Shown: in pieces, positions 36,831 to 47,753 of the stretch
Position numbering within the stretch: the stretch's first letter is position 1
Layout: every line of letters begins with the position of its first letter
From: Darksidea phi
Taxonomy: Eukaryota > Ascomycota > Dothideomycetes > Pleosporales > Lentitheciaceae
Reading direction: 5' to 3'
DNA length: 64,000 bases
NCBI GenBank assembly: GCA_030770425.1
Contig: JASJFT010000002.1
Span: 124,001 to 188,000, forward strand
Made by a program: the position numbers and the translations under genes
The notes under the pieces: model-generated
Told to the model about the DNA's origin: nothing
Databases searched by the model: none
Seen by the model: the letters and a program-made list of their open reading frames with translations, nothing else

Positions 36831-38968
36831 ATGCATGTCGCTGTCAAGAGGCTTCCAGCTCATCCTTTCACGCCAACCCTAGAGAAGACTCACAACAAGG
36901 CGCCTTTCTTCCTTGCCATTGTCGCTACGCTGGTCTTAATCGCGCGATTGATCTTCTTGCTAGGAGTCTGCACTCGTACAGGACTTCTTCGCTTCTTCGG
37001 CATTGATGACGGCCTAATGCTCATTTCAATGGTGAGTTACAAGCGTTTTGTGTTGAAAGTATGCGAGTTGGAGGCAGCTGACGGTGGTATACAGCTTTGC
37101 GCATTAGGAGCCTTGGTCACCTTCATCGCACTCACATATTTCGGTATAGGGAAGCGCAGAGAGAGTGTACGCTTCGAAGATGCGGTGGCTATGGGATCTC
37201 ATCTATGGGCTTTTACCTTACTGGCTGTTGTCGGCGTTAGCGTCGTAAAGCTCTCGGCCGCCTTTTTTTTCTTTTGCACATCATCCAGCAACATTACTGT
37301 CGAAAATGGTTATACGGGGCTATTGGTGTGTGGATTGTGATTAATCCATCGACTAATGGACCTACTGATGCTCTTTAGTAACTCTGATCCCACTGGTATT
37401 GGTCTGGTTCTTGGGTGTTCTTTTTCAATGTATGCTAGTCGCTGCAGCATGGGACCCCGCACAACGATCTCAGGCTCGCTGCATGTCACGCCCAGCTTAT
37501 CGAAACCTCGGGCTTTCCAACAAGTGTACGTACACGGCTAGATCTTCAAGTGAATCACTGCTTATGCGAATAGCCATCAGCATCGCTACCAGCTTTGCTT
37601 TTGCACTGCTCCCGTTACTCATCGTTTGGAACCTGCGCGCCAGTCTCCGCACGAATATACGCCTTATTATTGCCCTAACCTTAGGGTTATTGTATGTTTG
37701 CCATCCTCCAACACCTTGCTTCATGCTCAACCCGCTTTGGTACGAGATGCTGCGCTGCAGCAGTTATCCGCATACCCATGACATGACATACAACACGTGG
37801 AAAGAAGATGGCCCTCTTGCGTAAGGTGTGCCATCATCTCCACGATATAATACTCTCAGCTGATATTGAACAGACATGGCGCGTCGTTATGCATCTGGAG
37901 CGTGTGAGTACGGCTACGTGCCGTTGTGTCGGGTCCTGCCAATTGCGATGTTTGGTGTCATGTGCGCGAAATCTGGTCGTGGTACGACCGGGTTCGCGAT
38001 GCGGTGCTGTGCGCGTGTCGCAGATGGGCGTACTTGTGCGACACAAGTATTGTCCATCTGGCAACGGCTTTTAATTTCGCCGCTTTGTGGATGCTCCACA
38101 TGACTTTTTCAGACGCACTTTCCGTTTTGTTGTTTGTCTTGTTTCCACCATCTTGTCCTCGTTCCATTCTGCTCCATCAACCATCCATCGTGACCATTTT
38201 CTTATCTTTCTCCCATCAAACACAACAGCGACTACAACCAAACAGCCGTCGACAATGCACACCAGCATCGAGATGTCTACCGGCATAACAGCAGCGTGTC
38301 TCCCCTCTCTCAAACCCCTCCTTACCACCGTCTCGACCTTTTTCACAGACCTCACTTCAACCCGACGGTCTCACGACTCTAAGCCCGAACAGGTAGTTGA
38401 CTCGTACGTATCTCTGCGGTACGAAAGACGGAACAGCATCTAGTCTAAGGATCATAGCTATTAGAGCCCTTCCGAATGAGCTTTACTGACTTGTAGCCCT
38501 GTATCTAGACCTCCGCCATCCCCATACGCCGCATCCTACAGCACGCCGACCTTCCTCTCGCTGCCACGTCCCAAGCCCACGCGCTTCCACGATCACACCT
38601 CCGATCTCGACTTTGATCTCTACGAGTCACCCACGCAACGGACCCGCGCACATAGCCGCAATCCTTCGCACCTAACCATGCTCTCTAACTTTACGACTTT
38701 CACGACGGCGAATGTGGAGGGCGAGGAGACGAGACCAAGGGCGTACAGTAAAGGGCTGGCTGAACTTGGGGAGGATATCAGAGGGTTCAAGAGCGGGTAT
38801 GCAGTTAGTATTACTAGTGGGAGTGGGGAGGCTTGTGAGGGGAGCGAGGAGGCAAAGACGACCAGAAGAGCGGGGAGTGAGGAAAGCGTGGAGACGGGTG
38901 AGGATGCAGCGAGTGCTGTAGCTGTGGCTGGCGGAATTACCCGGACCACCGAAGTTACGGTCGACTGA
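36831..38968 (+). CDS. SAT4-type seven-helix membrane protein, damaged or recently re-spliced
   Basis: Second fungal rhodopsin-like membrane protein in the window. Exons by phase: 36831-37031, 37095-37329, 37379-37523, 37581-37691, 37761-37820, 37874-37903, 38266-38403 and 38497-38968 (463 aa). Landmarks: LRFFGIDDGLMLISM, VVKLSAAFFFF, LFQCMLVAAAWDP with RCMSRPAYRNLGL, SNNIATSFAFALLPL, CIWSVIEMSTGITAACLPSL and a 200-residue Ser/Thr-rich tail. Exon 5 is odd: an acceptor at 37746 gives the expected helix-6 continuation CAAAVIRIPMT but hits TGA, because ATGAC is duplicated at 37778-37787. The acceptor at 37760 keeps the frame open but loses that helix end. Donor 37330 is weak. The intron at 37904-38265 is 362 nt, about seven times the others. 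Automated annotation may split this into two genes, the second from ATG 38255. Confidence 0.6.
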
Positions 38969-39800
38969 GTCGGGATGAAGGGATCCTGTGATACGCGCGT
39001 ATTGGACCCTGGACCAATATTGCTCAAAAAGTCCGCCGTTTCGGTTCAACATACTTTCTTCCGTATATTTATCGCTAGCCCGGTTATACATCTATTAATA
39101 CCATGATTGCCTACGCCAAAGCCGTTTAGCTCGCGAATCTGCGAAACTTAAGTCTAGCATTCATTGCTATGTATGTCTTTCAACCCATTTCTCATCGCCC
39201 GTCAATGTTCGAAACATCACTTCGCCAAACGCCCTATATGACCAACAGTACTGTGTACAGCTCTACAGCCCTATTATCGTATATAAGGTGTAGCACCTCT
39301 AGTGTGTACAGGCTCTCACCGTGTTTCGTGTGGACCTTACAAAAGAAACTCCCACTATACAAATCCAAACCAAATGTGCATACGCAACCTGAGGTCCAAC
39401 TCAAGGTCTCTGCCGCCTCCACATGAACAGTCTAGTCAACGCGTGCACATATATTCTCGTGTCCGCCTACACTAGTCCCCCTTGGGAAGATGCGAGCGCA
39501 TGGAAAATTCTTGTGGACCAAGGCAAGATACCATTCCTAGACTGCATTGCCGAACTCTACGTCTTCGTGCATATCAATATCGTGCACCTAGAGCTTTTCA
39601 ACTTGCAGAAGAGCATTGCTCCTCATGAGCCTTCTCAACCGCAATATCGTATCTTCGTTGAGCCAGCGTAGAGTGTGAAGTCACGTGCTATCGTGTCTAC
39701 TTAGGTAATCTGTTCCGTCTCATGCTGGCCCTGAACCTCGGGCGCGGGGAATCTCCCTTTCCAACGTCCATGCGTCGTCTCTCCTATACAGACAGCAACA
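38969..39800. promoter_or_regulatory. Intergenic region upstream of Zn2Cys6 gene
   Basis: No gene recognised. ORFs of 62-85 codons near 39170-39670 have no motif. The right end should hold the promoter of the regulator at 39801. Confidence 0.4.
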
Positions 39801-41540
39801 ATGCCTCGGACAGGCGCAGCAGCTCGTCTCGGTAAGCACCTCAATCTCTAGTCCCTTGCATGTACCCTCTGGCTCATATCTCGAAGATCCGGCATGTGGC
39901 ACGTGCCGCAAAAAATGTCGCAAGTGCGATAGGGCGCGCCCACACTGCACGCGATGCGCCTCTAAAGGGCTCGTGTGCGAAGGATATCCGCTAAGCTTCA
40001 AAATGTACGATGTACGATCTGGGCCGTCCAGCCACAAGCGAGCAAACTCAAAGGTCATACAAAAAAGGATATCTCCAGAGGCAGTGCTCTCTCCAACATT
40101 GCCTGCGAATGTTCAGTCCACCGACGATGAGCAAATGCATCTGTTACTATCGCACTGTGAGCTTTTAGATGTTTGTTATCGGGACTAATTTGAGCTAACA
40201 AAGAGCAGACGAGAATGCCATCTGCACAGTGCTTCCTGTCTCTTCCTCACACCTGACCAACCCCTTCAAAGCTTATATTCTCCCTCTAGCTCATCAGAAT
40301 ACTGGATTGCTCAAGGCCGTTCTCGGTCTCTCTGCATGTCATTTGGTAAACCAAGATCCGAAGGCGAATTCGCAGATGGTTACTGCGGCCTTGGAGCATC
40401 GAGTTTCGGCCATTCAAGCCTTGAGCTTACTGCTTATTAAAGAAGAGTGCTTCGGATTGAGCGACACTGAAGAAGAGATTACATTAGCTATCGTCTTGAT
40501 GCTACTGTTGCACGACATCTGTGACTGCGGTAAATCTAAGTACGGTGCACATCTGAACGGAGTGGCATTTCTATGTTCCCGTATCGCCACTCGTGGCCAG
40601 CCCCAGAGTCCCGGCAAGGTATTTCTTGTCACGGCGTTGACATGGTAGGCACAGCTTAGAACTCACTGGTACCTTCGCTAATGAGCTTGATCACCAGGTT
40701 CGATCTCCTTCGAGGTTACAGCGGCGCCGAAAAATTAGCCTTTCCACCCGACACACGGAACTTTGTGGAGAACGAGGGAAATCTTGTCCTTCAAACGCTA
40801 GTCGGATGTCCAAGTAGAATCTGCTCTATTGTAGGAGAGACGCTCTGCGTAGGTAGAAAGCTGAAGCTTCATGAGATCGACGCCGAAACGTGCCAGGACA
40901 TGCTGGATCCACTCCTCGCGCAGCTGCATGCTTGGGATTCAAGACAGTGCTCCTATCCCAACGATGATATTGGGTGGTACCAGCTAGCCGAAGCCTATAA
41001 ACACACCGCCATTCTTCGGATTTTGAGACTTCCGGACACATACCTCATACCTTGCTCAGACGATCGCATTCAAGTTTGCGTTACGGGTATCTTGAATGCC
41101 TCCGCCCAGATATCACGCGAATCGCCCTACTTCAAGCGGTTTCTCTTCCCGCTATTTGTCGCTGGCGCCGAGACTGAGTCACCCCATCAGCAACAATACG
41201 TGGCTCTCTGTATAGACCACATCCGGAAAACAACGGGTTTCACTTACAAAAGCCTGGACGAGCTGCTGCAAAAAACATGGGCTGAAAGGAAGAGGTCTGA
41301 TGGTACGGTGAATGTACCGTGGTTTGACTATGTAAGTACTATGTCTACAGTATTATATCAGGAATCCCTGCACACTCTTGCTTGGTATAGCGTGTCCAGA
41401 CGCGATTCGAACTGCCCTACGCATTAACTGACAACGACAGACTTGCTCGGCAGACCTTCCCCGGCAACACGATTACCTATTCTTCTAAACACCAATACTA
41501 CCGGCGTATACCATGGTCGGTGATACATTCGCAGAATTAG
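39801..41540 (+). CDS. Zn2Cys6 transcription factor
   Basis: Nuclear regulator with a binuclear zinc cluster. Exons: 39801-39831, 39887-40156, 40209-40644, 40698-41331 and probably 41391-41540 (506 aa). The cluster begins at residue 14: Cys-x2-Cys-x6-Cys-x6-Cys-x2-Cys-x6-Cys (ACGTCRKKCRKC, then HCTRCASKGLVC). An extra cysteine (Cys21) sits in the first loop. The first intron must be removed to link the ATG to the zinc cluster. The rest resembles the Fungal_trans_2 middle-homology region (LLKAVLGLSACHLV, AHLNGVAFLCSR, WYQLAEAYKHTAILRI). The last exon is less certain: without splicing the GTAAGT at 41332 the frame ends at 41427. It lies beside the transposon and the enzyme genes from 44.9 kb onward, so it could regulate them; that is inference. 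Confidence 0.8.
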
Positions 41541-42017
41541 TCGATCGGCCAGCCGCACTTTTAGCGGCACGGAACTCCTCCAACCAATCTCTGGGCCTTT
41601 GGAGTGTTTCCCGAACGTGAACTAAAAGACCAGAACTATCTCTATAACTTGTCGGTAACCTATCTCTACCTTAGAAAAGGAGGAGACCCTGAGAAATAGC
41701 GTTGCAGATGTTGTCGACGATAGAGTTGAATGATCGAAGCGAGGTATAGAAGGCCATAAAGGCATATGAAAACGGACGATGATCGTGCAGACAGGAAATT
41801 GCTTCCGCTCGTCGATGGGAGAAAAGTAGCGATGTCTCAGCACGCTGCCGGGTGACGAGTGAGATGTTATGAAATTGCTTGGTTCAAATTAGGGTGCATG
41901 CTGACATCTCCTACTTCTAACGCAGGCGGTTAGCATTTCGTCTTGGGCAGTGTAAAGATATGATAAAAGTGGTACTGGCTGCCTAAAAACTGTAGTTTCG
42001 TGAGCTCTTTTTAGTGG
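41541..42017. other. Transposon left flank
   Basis: No gene seen. Contains the 3' UTR of the regulator gene and the insertion site of the Fot1-like element. Confidence 0.4.
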
Positions 42018-42019
42018 TA

Positions 42020-42079
42020 ACGTGTTTTATAAGCGAGCTGCGAATACAAGCGAGCTGCGAACCCCACCAACTTTTCGCG
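42020..42079 (+). repeat. Left 60-bp TIR
   Basis: Starts ACGTGTTTTATAAGC and matches 43810-43869 inverted over all 60 bases. Inside it the 13-mer AAGCGAGCTGCGA occurs twice, 17 bp apart, a likely transposase-binding site. Confidence 0.95.
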
Positions 42080-42100
42080 ACGCGTTACCTATCAACTCTC

Positions 42101-43747
42101 ATGGCTCAACCAACTACTATTCGATTGCCCTGCAACGAAGCAGATATCTCCCTAGCCATCTCAGCTATCGATCAGAATCAGATCCAGTCTGTTAAACGCG
42201 CTGCAGCCACGTTTAACGTCCCCCGAACAACCCTACGCCACCGACGCGCTGGAATGGCTGCGCGACGCGATTGCCCGCCCAAATCAAGGAAGCTTTCTGA
42301 GCTAGAGGAGGAGGTGGTTATTAGCTATATACTCGACCTGGATTCGCGAGGATATGCCCCCACACTAGAGGCTGTGCGAGATATGGCGAATAGACTGCTC
42401 ACTGCGCGCGGCGCTGAGCAGGTAGGCAGAGACTGGCCTAGAAACTTCGTCCAGCGAACTGATAGCGTCAAAACACGATTTAATCGACCCTACGATCGAC
42501 AGCGAGCTCTCTGCGAGGATCCTGATATTATTCGAGCCTGGTTTGACCGAGTAGCGCGTACTAAGGCTGCCTGGGGTGTTACTGATCAGGATATCTACAA
42601 CTTCGACGAAGCTGGCTTCCTAATGGGCAAGATAACGCCGCGACTAGTCGTTACTGGCTCAGAGAGACGCGGGCAGGCTAAAGCTATCCAGCCAGGCAAT
42701 CGCGAGTGGGTTACTATAATACAAGGAATCAACGCTACTGGGTGGGCTATTCCGCCCTTCGTTATCTTCGCTGGCAAGCACCACCTCTCTGCCTGGTACG
42801 AGAGCGATATGCCAGGCGATTGGGCTATCGCTGTTAGTGAGAATGGCTGGACGAATAATGATCTAGGAGTTGCCTGGCTGAAGCACTTTATCAGGCATAC
42901 GACAGATCGTAGAGTAGGCGCGCGCCAGCTACTGATTCTTGATGGCCATGGTAGTCATATCTCGAACGAATTCCAGGACCTCTGCAAGGAGAATAATATC
43001 TACGCTCTCTGTATGCCAGCTCATTCGTCACACCTCCTACAGCCGCTTGATATAGGCTGTTTCTCGCCGTTGAAGCGCGCGTATGGGGATCAGGTCAATA
43101 GCCTAATTCGCGATCATATCAACCATATCACGAAGCTTGAATTCCTACCCGCCTTCCGCGCAGCCTATGATAAGGCTATTACAGAGAAGAATATCTGCGC
43201 GAGCTTTCGAGGCGCTGGCCTAGCTCCACACGATTCAGAGGTAGTGATCTCGAAGCTCGATATCAAGCTGAGGACGCCGTCGCCAGTAGCCCTACTAGAG
43301 GCTGTATGGGAGGCTAGAACACCAAGCAACGCGCGCGAAGTAGAGGCTCAATCAACGTTGATTCGTGAGCGCGTACGTAGGCACAAGAGCTCGTCGCCTG
43401 CTTCTGTTATTCTAGTTATCAATCAGCTGAGTAAAGGCGCTGAGGTGTTGGCTCATGAAGCTGTGTTCATGCGCGAACGAATCGCGAGCCTAGAGAAGGC
43501 AATTGAGGCCGCCACAACGCGCAGAAAGCGTAAAAAGAAGAGGATCCAGAAGCAGGGCGTCCTAACCAAGGCAGAGGGGGAGGCTATTATTATTCAAAAG
43601 GCTGCTGAGCAGCAGCAAGAGAACGAAAGACGTCAAGTTGCTGGGCAATCAGGTGTGAGCCGACAGGCTTCAGCGCGCTGCACGCGCTGCAGAGAACCTG
43701 GGCATAACTCACGAACGTGTAAGAAGCCTACTGTAGATACTACTTGA
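42101..43747 (+). CDS. Fot1/pogo-type DDE transposase
   Basis: Cut-and-paste transposase, 548 aa from the ATG at 42101, only 21 bp inside the left TIR; the longer frame begins with GTG inside the TIR and is not used. An N-terminal psq-type helix-turn-helix (RAAATFNVPRTTLRHR, residues 34-49) is followed by a CENP-B-like HTH (KLSELEEEVVISYILDL, then TLEAVRDMANRLL). The catalytic acids are Asp169 in YNFDEAGF, Asp281 in LILDGHGSH and Asp317 in LLQPLDIGCF. A basic coiled-coil segment (RRKRKKKRIQKQ) precedes a C-terminal CCHC zinc knuckle at 527-540, CTRCREPGHNSRTC. Every catalytic residue is present. The stop at 43747 leaves 62 bp before the right TIR. Confidence 0.95.
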   Translation: MAQPTTIRLPCNEADISLAISAIDQNQIQSVKRAAATFNVPRTTLRHRRAGMAARRDCPPKSRKLSELEEEVVISYILDLDSRGYAPTLEAVRDMANRLLTARGAEQVGRDWPRNFVQRTDSVKTRFNRPYDRQRALCEDPDIIRAWFDRVARTKAAWGVTDQDIYNFDEAGFLMGKITPRLVVTGSERRGQAKAIQPGNREWVTIIQGINATGWAIPPFVIFAGKHHLSAWYESDMPGDWAIAVSENGWTNNDLGVAWLKHFIRHTTDRRVGARQLLILDGHGSHISNEFQDLCKENNIYALCMPAHSSHLLQPLDIGCFSPLKRAYGDQVNSLIRDHINHITKLEFLPAFRAAYDKAITEKNICASFRGAGLAPHDSEVVISKLDIKLRTPSPVALLEAVWEARTPSNAREVEAQSTLIRERVRRHKSSSPASVILVINQLSKGAEVLAHEAVFMRERIASLEKAIEAATTRRKRKKKRIQKQGVLTKAEGEAIIIQKAAEQQQENERRQVAGQSGVSRQASARCTRCREPGHNSRTCKKPTVDTT

Positions 43748-43809
43748 TTCAGAATAGCTGTTATATTGATAGATTTCTAGTACGTTGTTGAACTAGGTGG
43801 CTTTTTGTG

Positions 43810-43869
43810 CGCGAAAAGTTGGTGGGGTTCGCAGCTCGCTTGTATTCGCAGCTCGCTTATAAAACACGT
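43810..43869 (-). repeat. Right 60-bp TIR
   Basis: Inverted copy of 42020-42079 with no mismatch, ending in ...AAAACACGT followed by TA. Confidence 0.95.
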
Positions 43870-43871
43870 TA

Positions 43872-44873
43872 GAAAGAACGAGATTATGCTTACTAGATAC
43901 GCAGAGACTAGCTCACTAAGCCAGAGTGATGGTATACTGCGCGAGCCGGGTCGCGACGAGGCTAAGGATGACAACCTGCGGACCGCCATAAACAAGAAGT
44001 TGCCCTCTAATTCGTATCAGCGTAACGGAGCGAAACAACCCCCGTACCAAATATTCGATCACGAAGTAATGGTAAAAAGCGCCAGGCCTAGCGCCGGAAC
44101 CGATCTAACTTGCGCTCAAAGATAGCTTCATGGCTATTTGACCTCAATTTAGCGTCATCGGCGATGTCAGTCATTGTCCATCTCTCAATTGTGGGTTCAC
44201 GCCTTCACCCACGTAAGTACCATTGGAAGCAGTAACATGCTTCTAGACTGTATCATCGGGGGTTTTACCGTATATGAAGAAAATGAGGAAAGAATCAAAC
44301 TACAGATCAATTGTCAATTGCCACTCGCTCAGGTCAATACACCTTATATATACTTCGTACGACGTTTATCGCACATTGACCTTCTCGCTTTTTCTGAAAG
44401 ACCGAAACTTCATATACCTAGGGTAATTCTGTGGTCGCACGCTGTGACAGTGGGGCACTCTTAGCGCATGAGGATGGATCTCTAACGCCATAGTGTAGTT
44501 TTCGCCCGGTCTCACACGTTCCGTGTTCAGAATGGGTACATTGTCAAAGGCTGGGCATTTTGCGAACGAGGATATGATCGTATTTGCCGCCGTTCCGGAA
44601 GTAAGCTGAGACATTTCCTCTACGCAGCTAGCGGGTTGGGAAACTTACCTATAAGGGAAAGCGACAACGCCAGTCTAGATGGAAATTCTTGCCCCCGCGC
44701 GCAAACCAGGTCACGTCGACGACGAAAATGGCAGCACCCCGCGATGGCACAAACAATAAGAGCAAGAAGGAGGAGAGATTGCTCCCGAGACGAAATAGTC
44801 ACTTGAGAAGCCGACTTAGCTGGACAAAAGAACAACCTACATAGCAAGAACATCGTTCCCATCTTTACACACC
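43872..44873. other. Intergenic region between transposon and PhyH gene
   Basis: No gene supported. A minus-strand ORF of 82 codons (44614-44366, MSQLTSGTAAN) has an ATG but no recognisable motif. The right end is the likely promoter of the dioxygenase gene. Confidence 0.4.
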
Positions 44874-45914
44874 ATGGTCCCTACCACCGAGCTACCCGCT
44901 GGAGTTCAAACAGTGCCAGCAGACGCGCCTGCTGAGTATGTTATCAAGCTGTTGAAGCGCGACGGTGGCGTCTTCGTAAAGGGACTTGTGTCTGAGCAAG
45001 ACATTGACAAAGCCTATGACGACTGTCGCGAGAGATTGGATAACGATATGGAATGGGACGGCGAATTCTTTCCTAGTGAGTCATCTCGCCGCACTTCGAA
45101 GGGAAACGCAGAAACGTAACCGCGCTGCAGAGGAGACCAAGCGAGCGCCGAGTCTGATCGGACTGAGCCCGACCTACACCTATACGCAAATTATGAATCC
45201 GCTATACCGCCAAGTCTGCGACCACTTTCTCACGACACGCAGCTGGTTCTGGTGGGGCAACGAGAGGAAGGAATCGGTTTCGAAGCCGTATGTTCATTCG
45301 TGCGTGGCGATGCGCATTGGTCCTGGGGGCAAAGCCCAGCCGCTTCATCGCGATGACTACATTGGACACAATATCCACGCGGAGATCGACGAGTGGGATG
45401 ACGAGCGAGACCGCAATCGCGAGACGGCTGTGGGCATGTTTGTCGCGGGCAGCAAGGTTACCCCTGAGAATGGGGGGACTGCATTCATTCCAGGAAGCCA
45501 CCTTTGGTACGCCACCGATTCTCGGATGGGGATCGCCCAAGCAAGACGATCTTGCTAACAAACAATAGGGGCAGTGACCGAAAAGAACCACCTAGTGTCG
45601 ACCAATGCATTTTTGCATCAATGGACAAAGGCGATGCCTTCATCATGCTCGCATCGGCCTATCACGGTGGCGGTCACAACCGAACTACTGACGAGTATCG
45701 CACGGTCTTCTCTACGTTCATCACGCGCGGTTATTTAAGACAGGAGGAGAATCAGTTCCTTGCTGTGCCTCTAGAAAAGGTGAAGCAGTATTCACGCGAG
45801 GTGAAGGAGTATATGGGTTACTCCCTAAGCGATCCGGCGTGTGGGACTTGGGAGCAGAAGGACCCGATTTATTATGTTATGCCGGAATTGGAGCCAAAGT
45901 ACAAGGACTACTAG
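44874..45914 (+). CDS. Phytanoyl-CoA dioxygenase (PhyH) family enzyme
   Basis: Fe(II)/2-oxoglutarate-dependent oxygenase of the PhyH family, which in fungi often hydroxylates or desaturates secondary metabolites. Three exons, 44874-45075, 45131-45506 and 45569-45914, give 307 aa. The iron ligands are visible as His140 and Asp142 in PLHRDDYIGHN and a distal His225 in SAYHGGGHN. An Arg near 246 in STFITRGYL would bind 2-oxoglutarate. The block MFVAGSKVTPENGGTAFIPG with a following SHLWG is typical of the fumitremorgin-type fungal branch. No signal peptide. It is first of three + strand enzymes (dehydrogenase and acetyltransferase follow). The substrate is not predictable. Confidence 0.88.
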
Positions 45915-46781
45915 GTTTTGGATCATCAACCATACAGTTTGGGATTGATAGGTTCCAACTCCGGTTTTAGCATATATCTTCACTCAGATGTAGTCCAAGA
46001 TAAAATCCATAAACCTATGCTTTTATCCATAGCTCATGTTAAGACAGGTTGTAAGCGCGGCTCAGTTGTACTTGTATGTACTTATAAAGCATGCGATTAA
46101 ATTGTTAGAATGGAAAGAATTTTGCCCCTACGCTCACCGCACACAAATCGTCGCCTCCGACCTACTACCCGCTCTTCAGGCTATCTCATCCTGGACCACA
46201 AAACGAAAGCTTCAAGTTAGGATAGTGCCGTGAGTAAGTTCTAAAACTACCAAAAAGCGGCAATGAAAAGCTGCACCCCTCGTATCAGCCCGGAAACATC
46301 TCAACGGCGAAGCGTGTAAATGCTTATGCCAGACGAAAGCCATGTGCGGGGTGATGCTCCGCAATCTTCCCAAACCAGCATACAGTAGCTTGGGAATATA
46401 ACTGCAATAGGCATATCTCTCAACTTGCTACCTACGGCAAAGGTCGACGCCAGTGTGCGGTATGGATCGGGCTTGTTTCCCAGCACGACCTGCTCGATGC
46501 AGTGACCGGTAGAACTAGCCTCACTGGGCAGCGTTCTCAACATCCGAGGACCTCGTGCGGCGTCCAGAACGCGCAACACGAAAGCCGTCGGCTTGCGTAT
46601 CTAAATCCTAGCTGCCAAAATTGGCGGGATGGGCTGTAAGATATAGCATAGGGAATCCGCCGTCAGCCGCCGTCTTCACTTCCCTAGTGGAAAAGAGTCG
46701 CGTACCTTCAGCTTTCTTTTCACGTCTTCTTCTTCTTCTTCTACTACCACACATTCGATCATCTAGGTCCAATCACGTATA
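45915..46781. promoter_or_regulatory. Intergenic region upstream of SDR gene
   Basis: No gene seen; the minus-strand ORF at 46301-46579 has no motif. A CTT-rich tract (TTCTTCTTCTTCTTC, about 46727-46741) lies 40-55 bp before the dehydrogenase ATG, as in many fungal promoters. Confidence 0.4.
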
Positions 46782-47753
46782 ATGGCTCAGAATGGGCATG
46801 TCCAGGACGGCGGTAGCGACAGCTGTAACGCGGAAGTCACGCCTCGGACGCAATTCGATTTGCAGGGTAAGACTGCTATCATCACTGGATCTGCGAGGTA
46901 GATTCTTCCACAGCTTCACTGCGTTCCATGGTTTCTGCTGCTAATACGCACAAAGGGGCATCGGAGCGGGCATAGCCATCGAGGTCGGCCGTCGCGGCGC
47001 CAATGTAATCGTAAACTACACCTCTAGCAAAAGCAAGACTGCGGCCGAGAAGGTCGCCAACGCAATCGAAAACAGCGGCTCCGCAGCCAAAGCCATCGCA
47101 GTACAAGCCGATGTAGTATCCAAGGAAGGCCAGCAGGCGCTCATAGACGCTGCATTGCAGCTCAGTCCTGTGCAGGAGATCAACATCCTTGTTCACAACG
47201 CAGGGAATGGCGACGATTGCTTTCTTCCAGACATCACAGAGGATTTCTACGAGATGCAGACGGATATTAACATCAAAGGTATGTGATGCACCTCGTGTTT
47301 CTCCCGCCTTTTGAAGTACAGCAACACTAACGAGTCACGACCATAGCACCGATCTTTCTCACCCAACTCGCCCTGCCCCACATCCCTCGAAACGGCCGCA
47401 TTATCATAATCTCCTCCTGCTCCGCCCGTATGGGAGTCCCTCAACAAACCGTCTACGCCGCCAGCAAAGCCGCCAACGAAGCCTTCGCGCGCGTATGGGC
47501 CACCGAGCTCGGGCAATCCCGCGGCATTACGGTGAATTGCGTCAATCCGGGACCGGTGGCGACGGATATGTACTATGCGTCCTCGCAAGAGTTTATTGAT
47601 GAGTTGAAGCCGTTGATTGAGTCCACGCCTGCGCAGGCGAGAATCGGGGAGGTCAGGGATATTGCACCTATCGTGGGGTTTTTATGTGGGGAGGAGAGTC
47701 GGTGGGTTACTGGAAGTACGGTTAGTGCTAGTGGGGGGTTGTTGTACTTTTAG
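46782..47753 (+). CDS. Short-chain dehydrogenase/reductase
   Basis: Classical SDR using NAD(P)H on a ketone or alcohol. Three exons, 46782-46897, 46956-47278 and 47347-47753, give 281 aa. The Rossmann motif TGSARGIG is at 35-42, split by intron 1. NAG appears as HNAGNGDD. The catalytic set is Ser169/170 in IISSCSARMG with Tyr183 and Lys187 in YAASK. The C-terminal GEESRWVTGSTVSASGG is family-typical. Closest in style to fungal reductases acting on polyketides and related ketones, but that is impression only. Neighbours on the same strand are the PhyH enzyme upstream and the acetyltransferase downstream. Confidence 0.9.

Larger units (their letters stand above)
42020..43869 (+). mobile_element. 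Fot1/pogo-like DNA transposon, apparently intact
   Basis: A 1,850-bp Tc1/mariner-superfamily element. It is bounded by identical 60-bp inverted repeats and flanked on each side by the TA target dinucleotide (42018-42019 and 43870-43871). It contains one uninterrupted transposase gene that fills nearly all of the interior. Identical TIRs and an unbroken frame suggest a young, possibly autonomous insertion. There are no stop codons of the kind repeat-induced point mutation would leave. Confidence 0.93.

Noticed and set aside
44366..44614. 82-codon minus-strand ORF with ATG
   Set aside because: No motif, and no splice or promoter support beyond a chance open frame.
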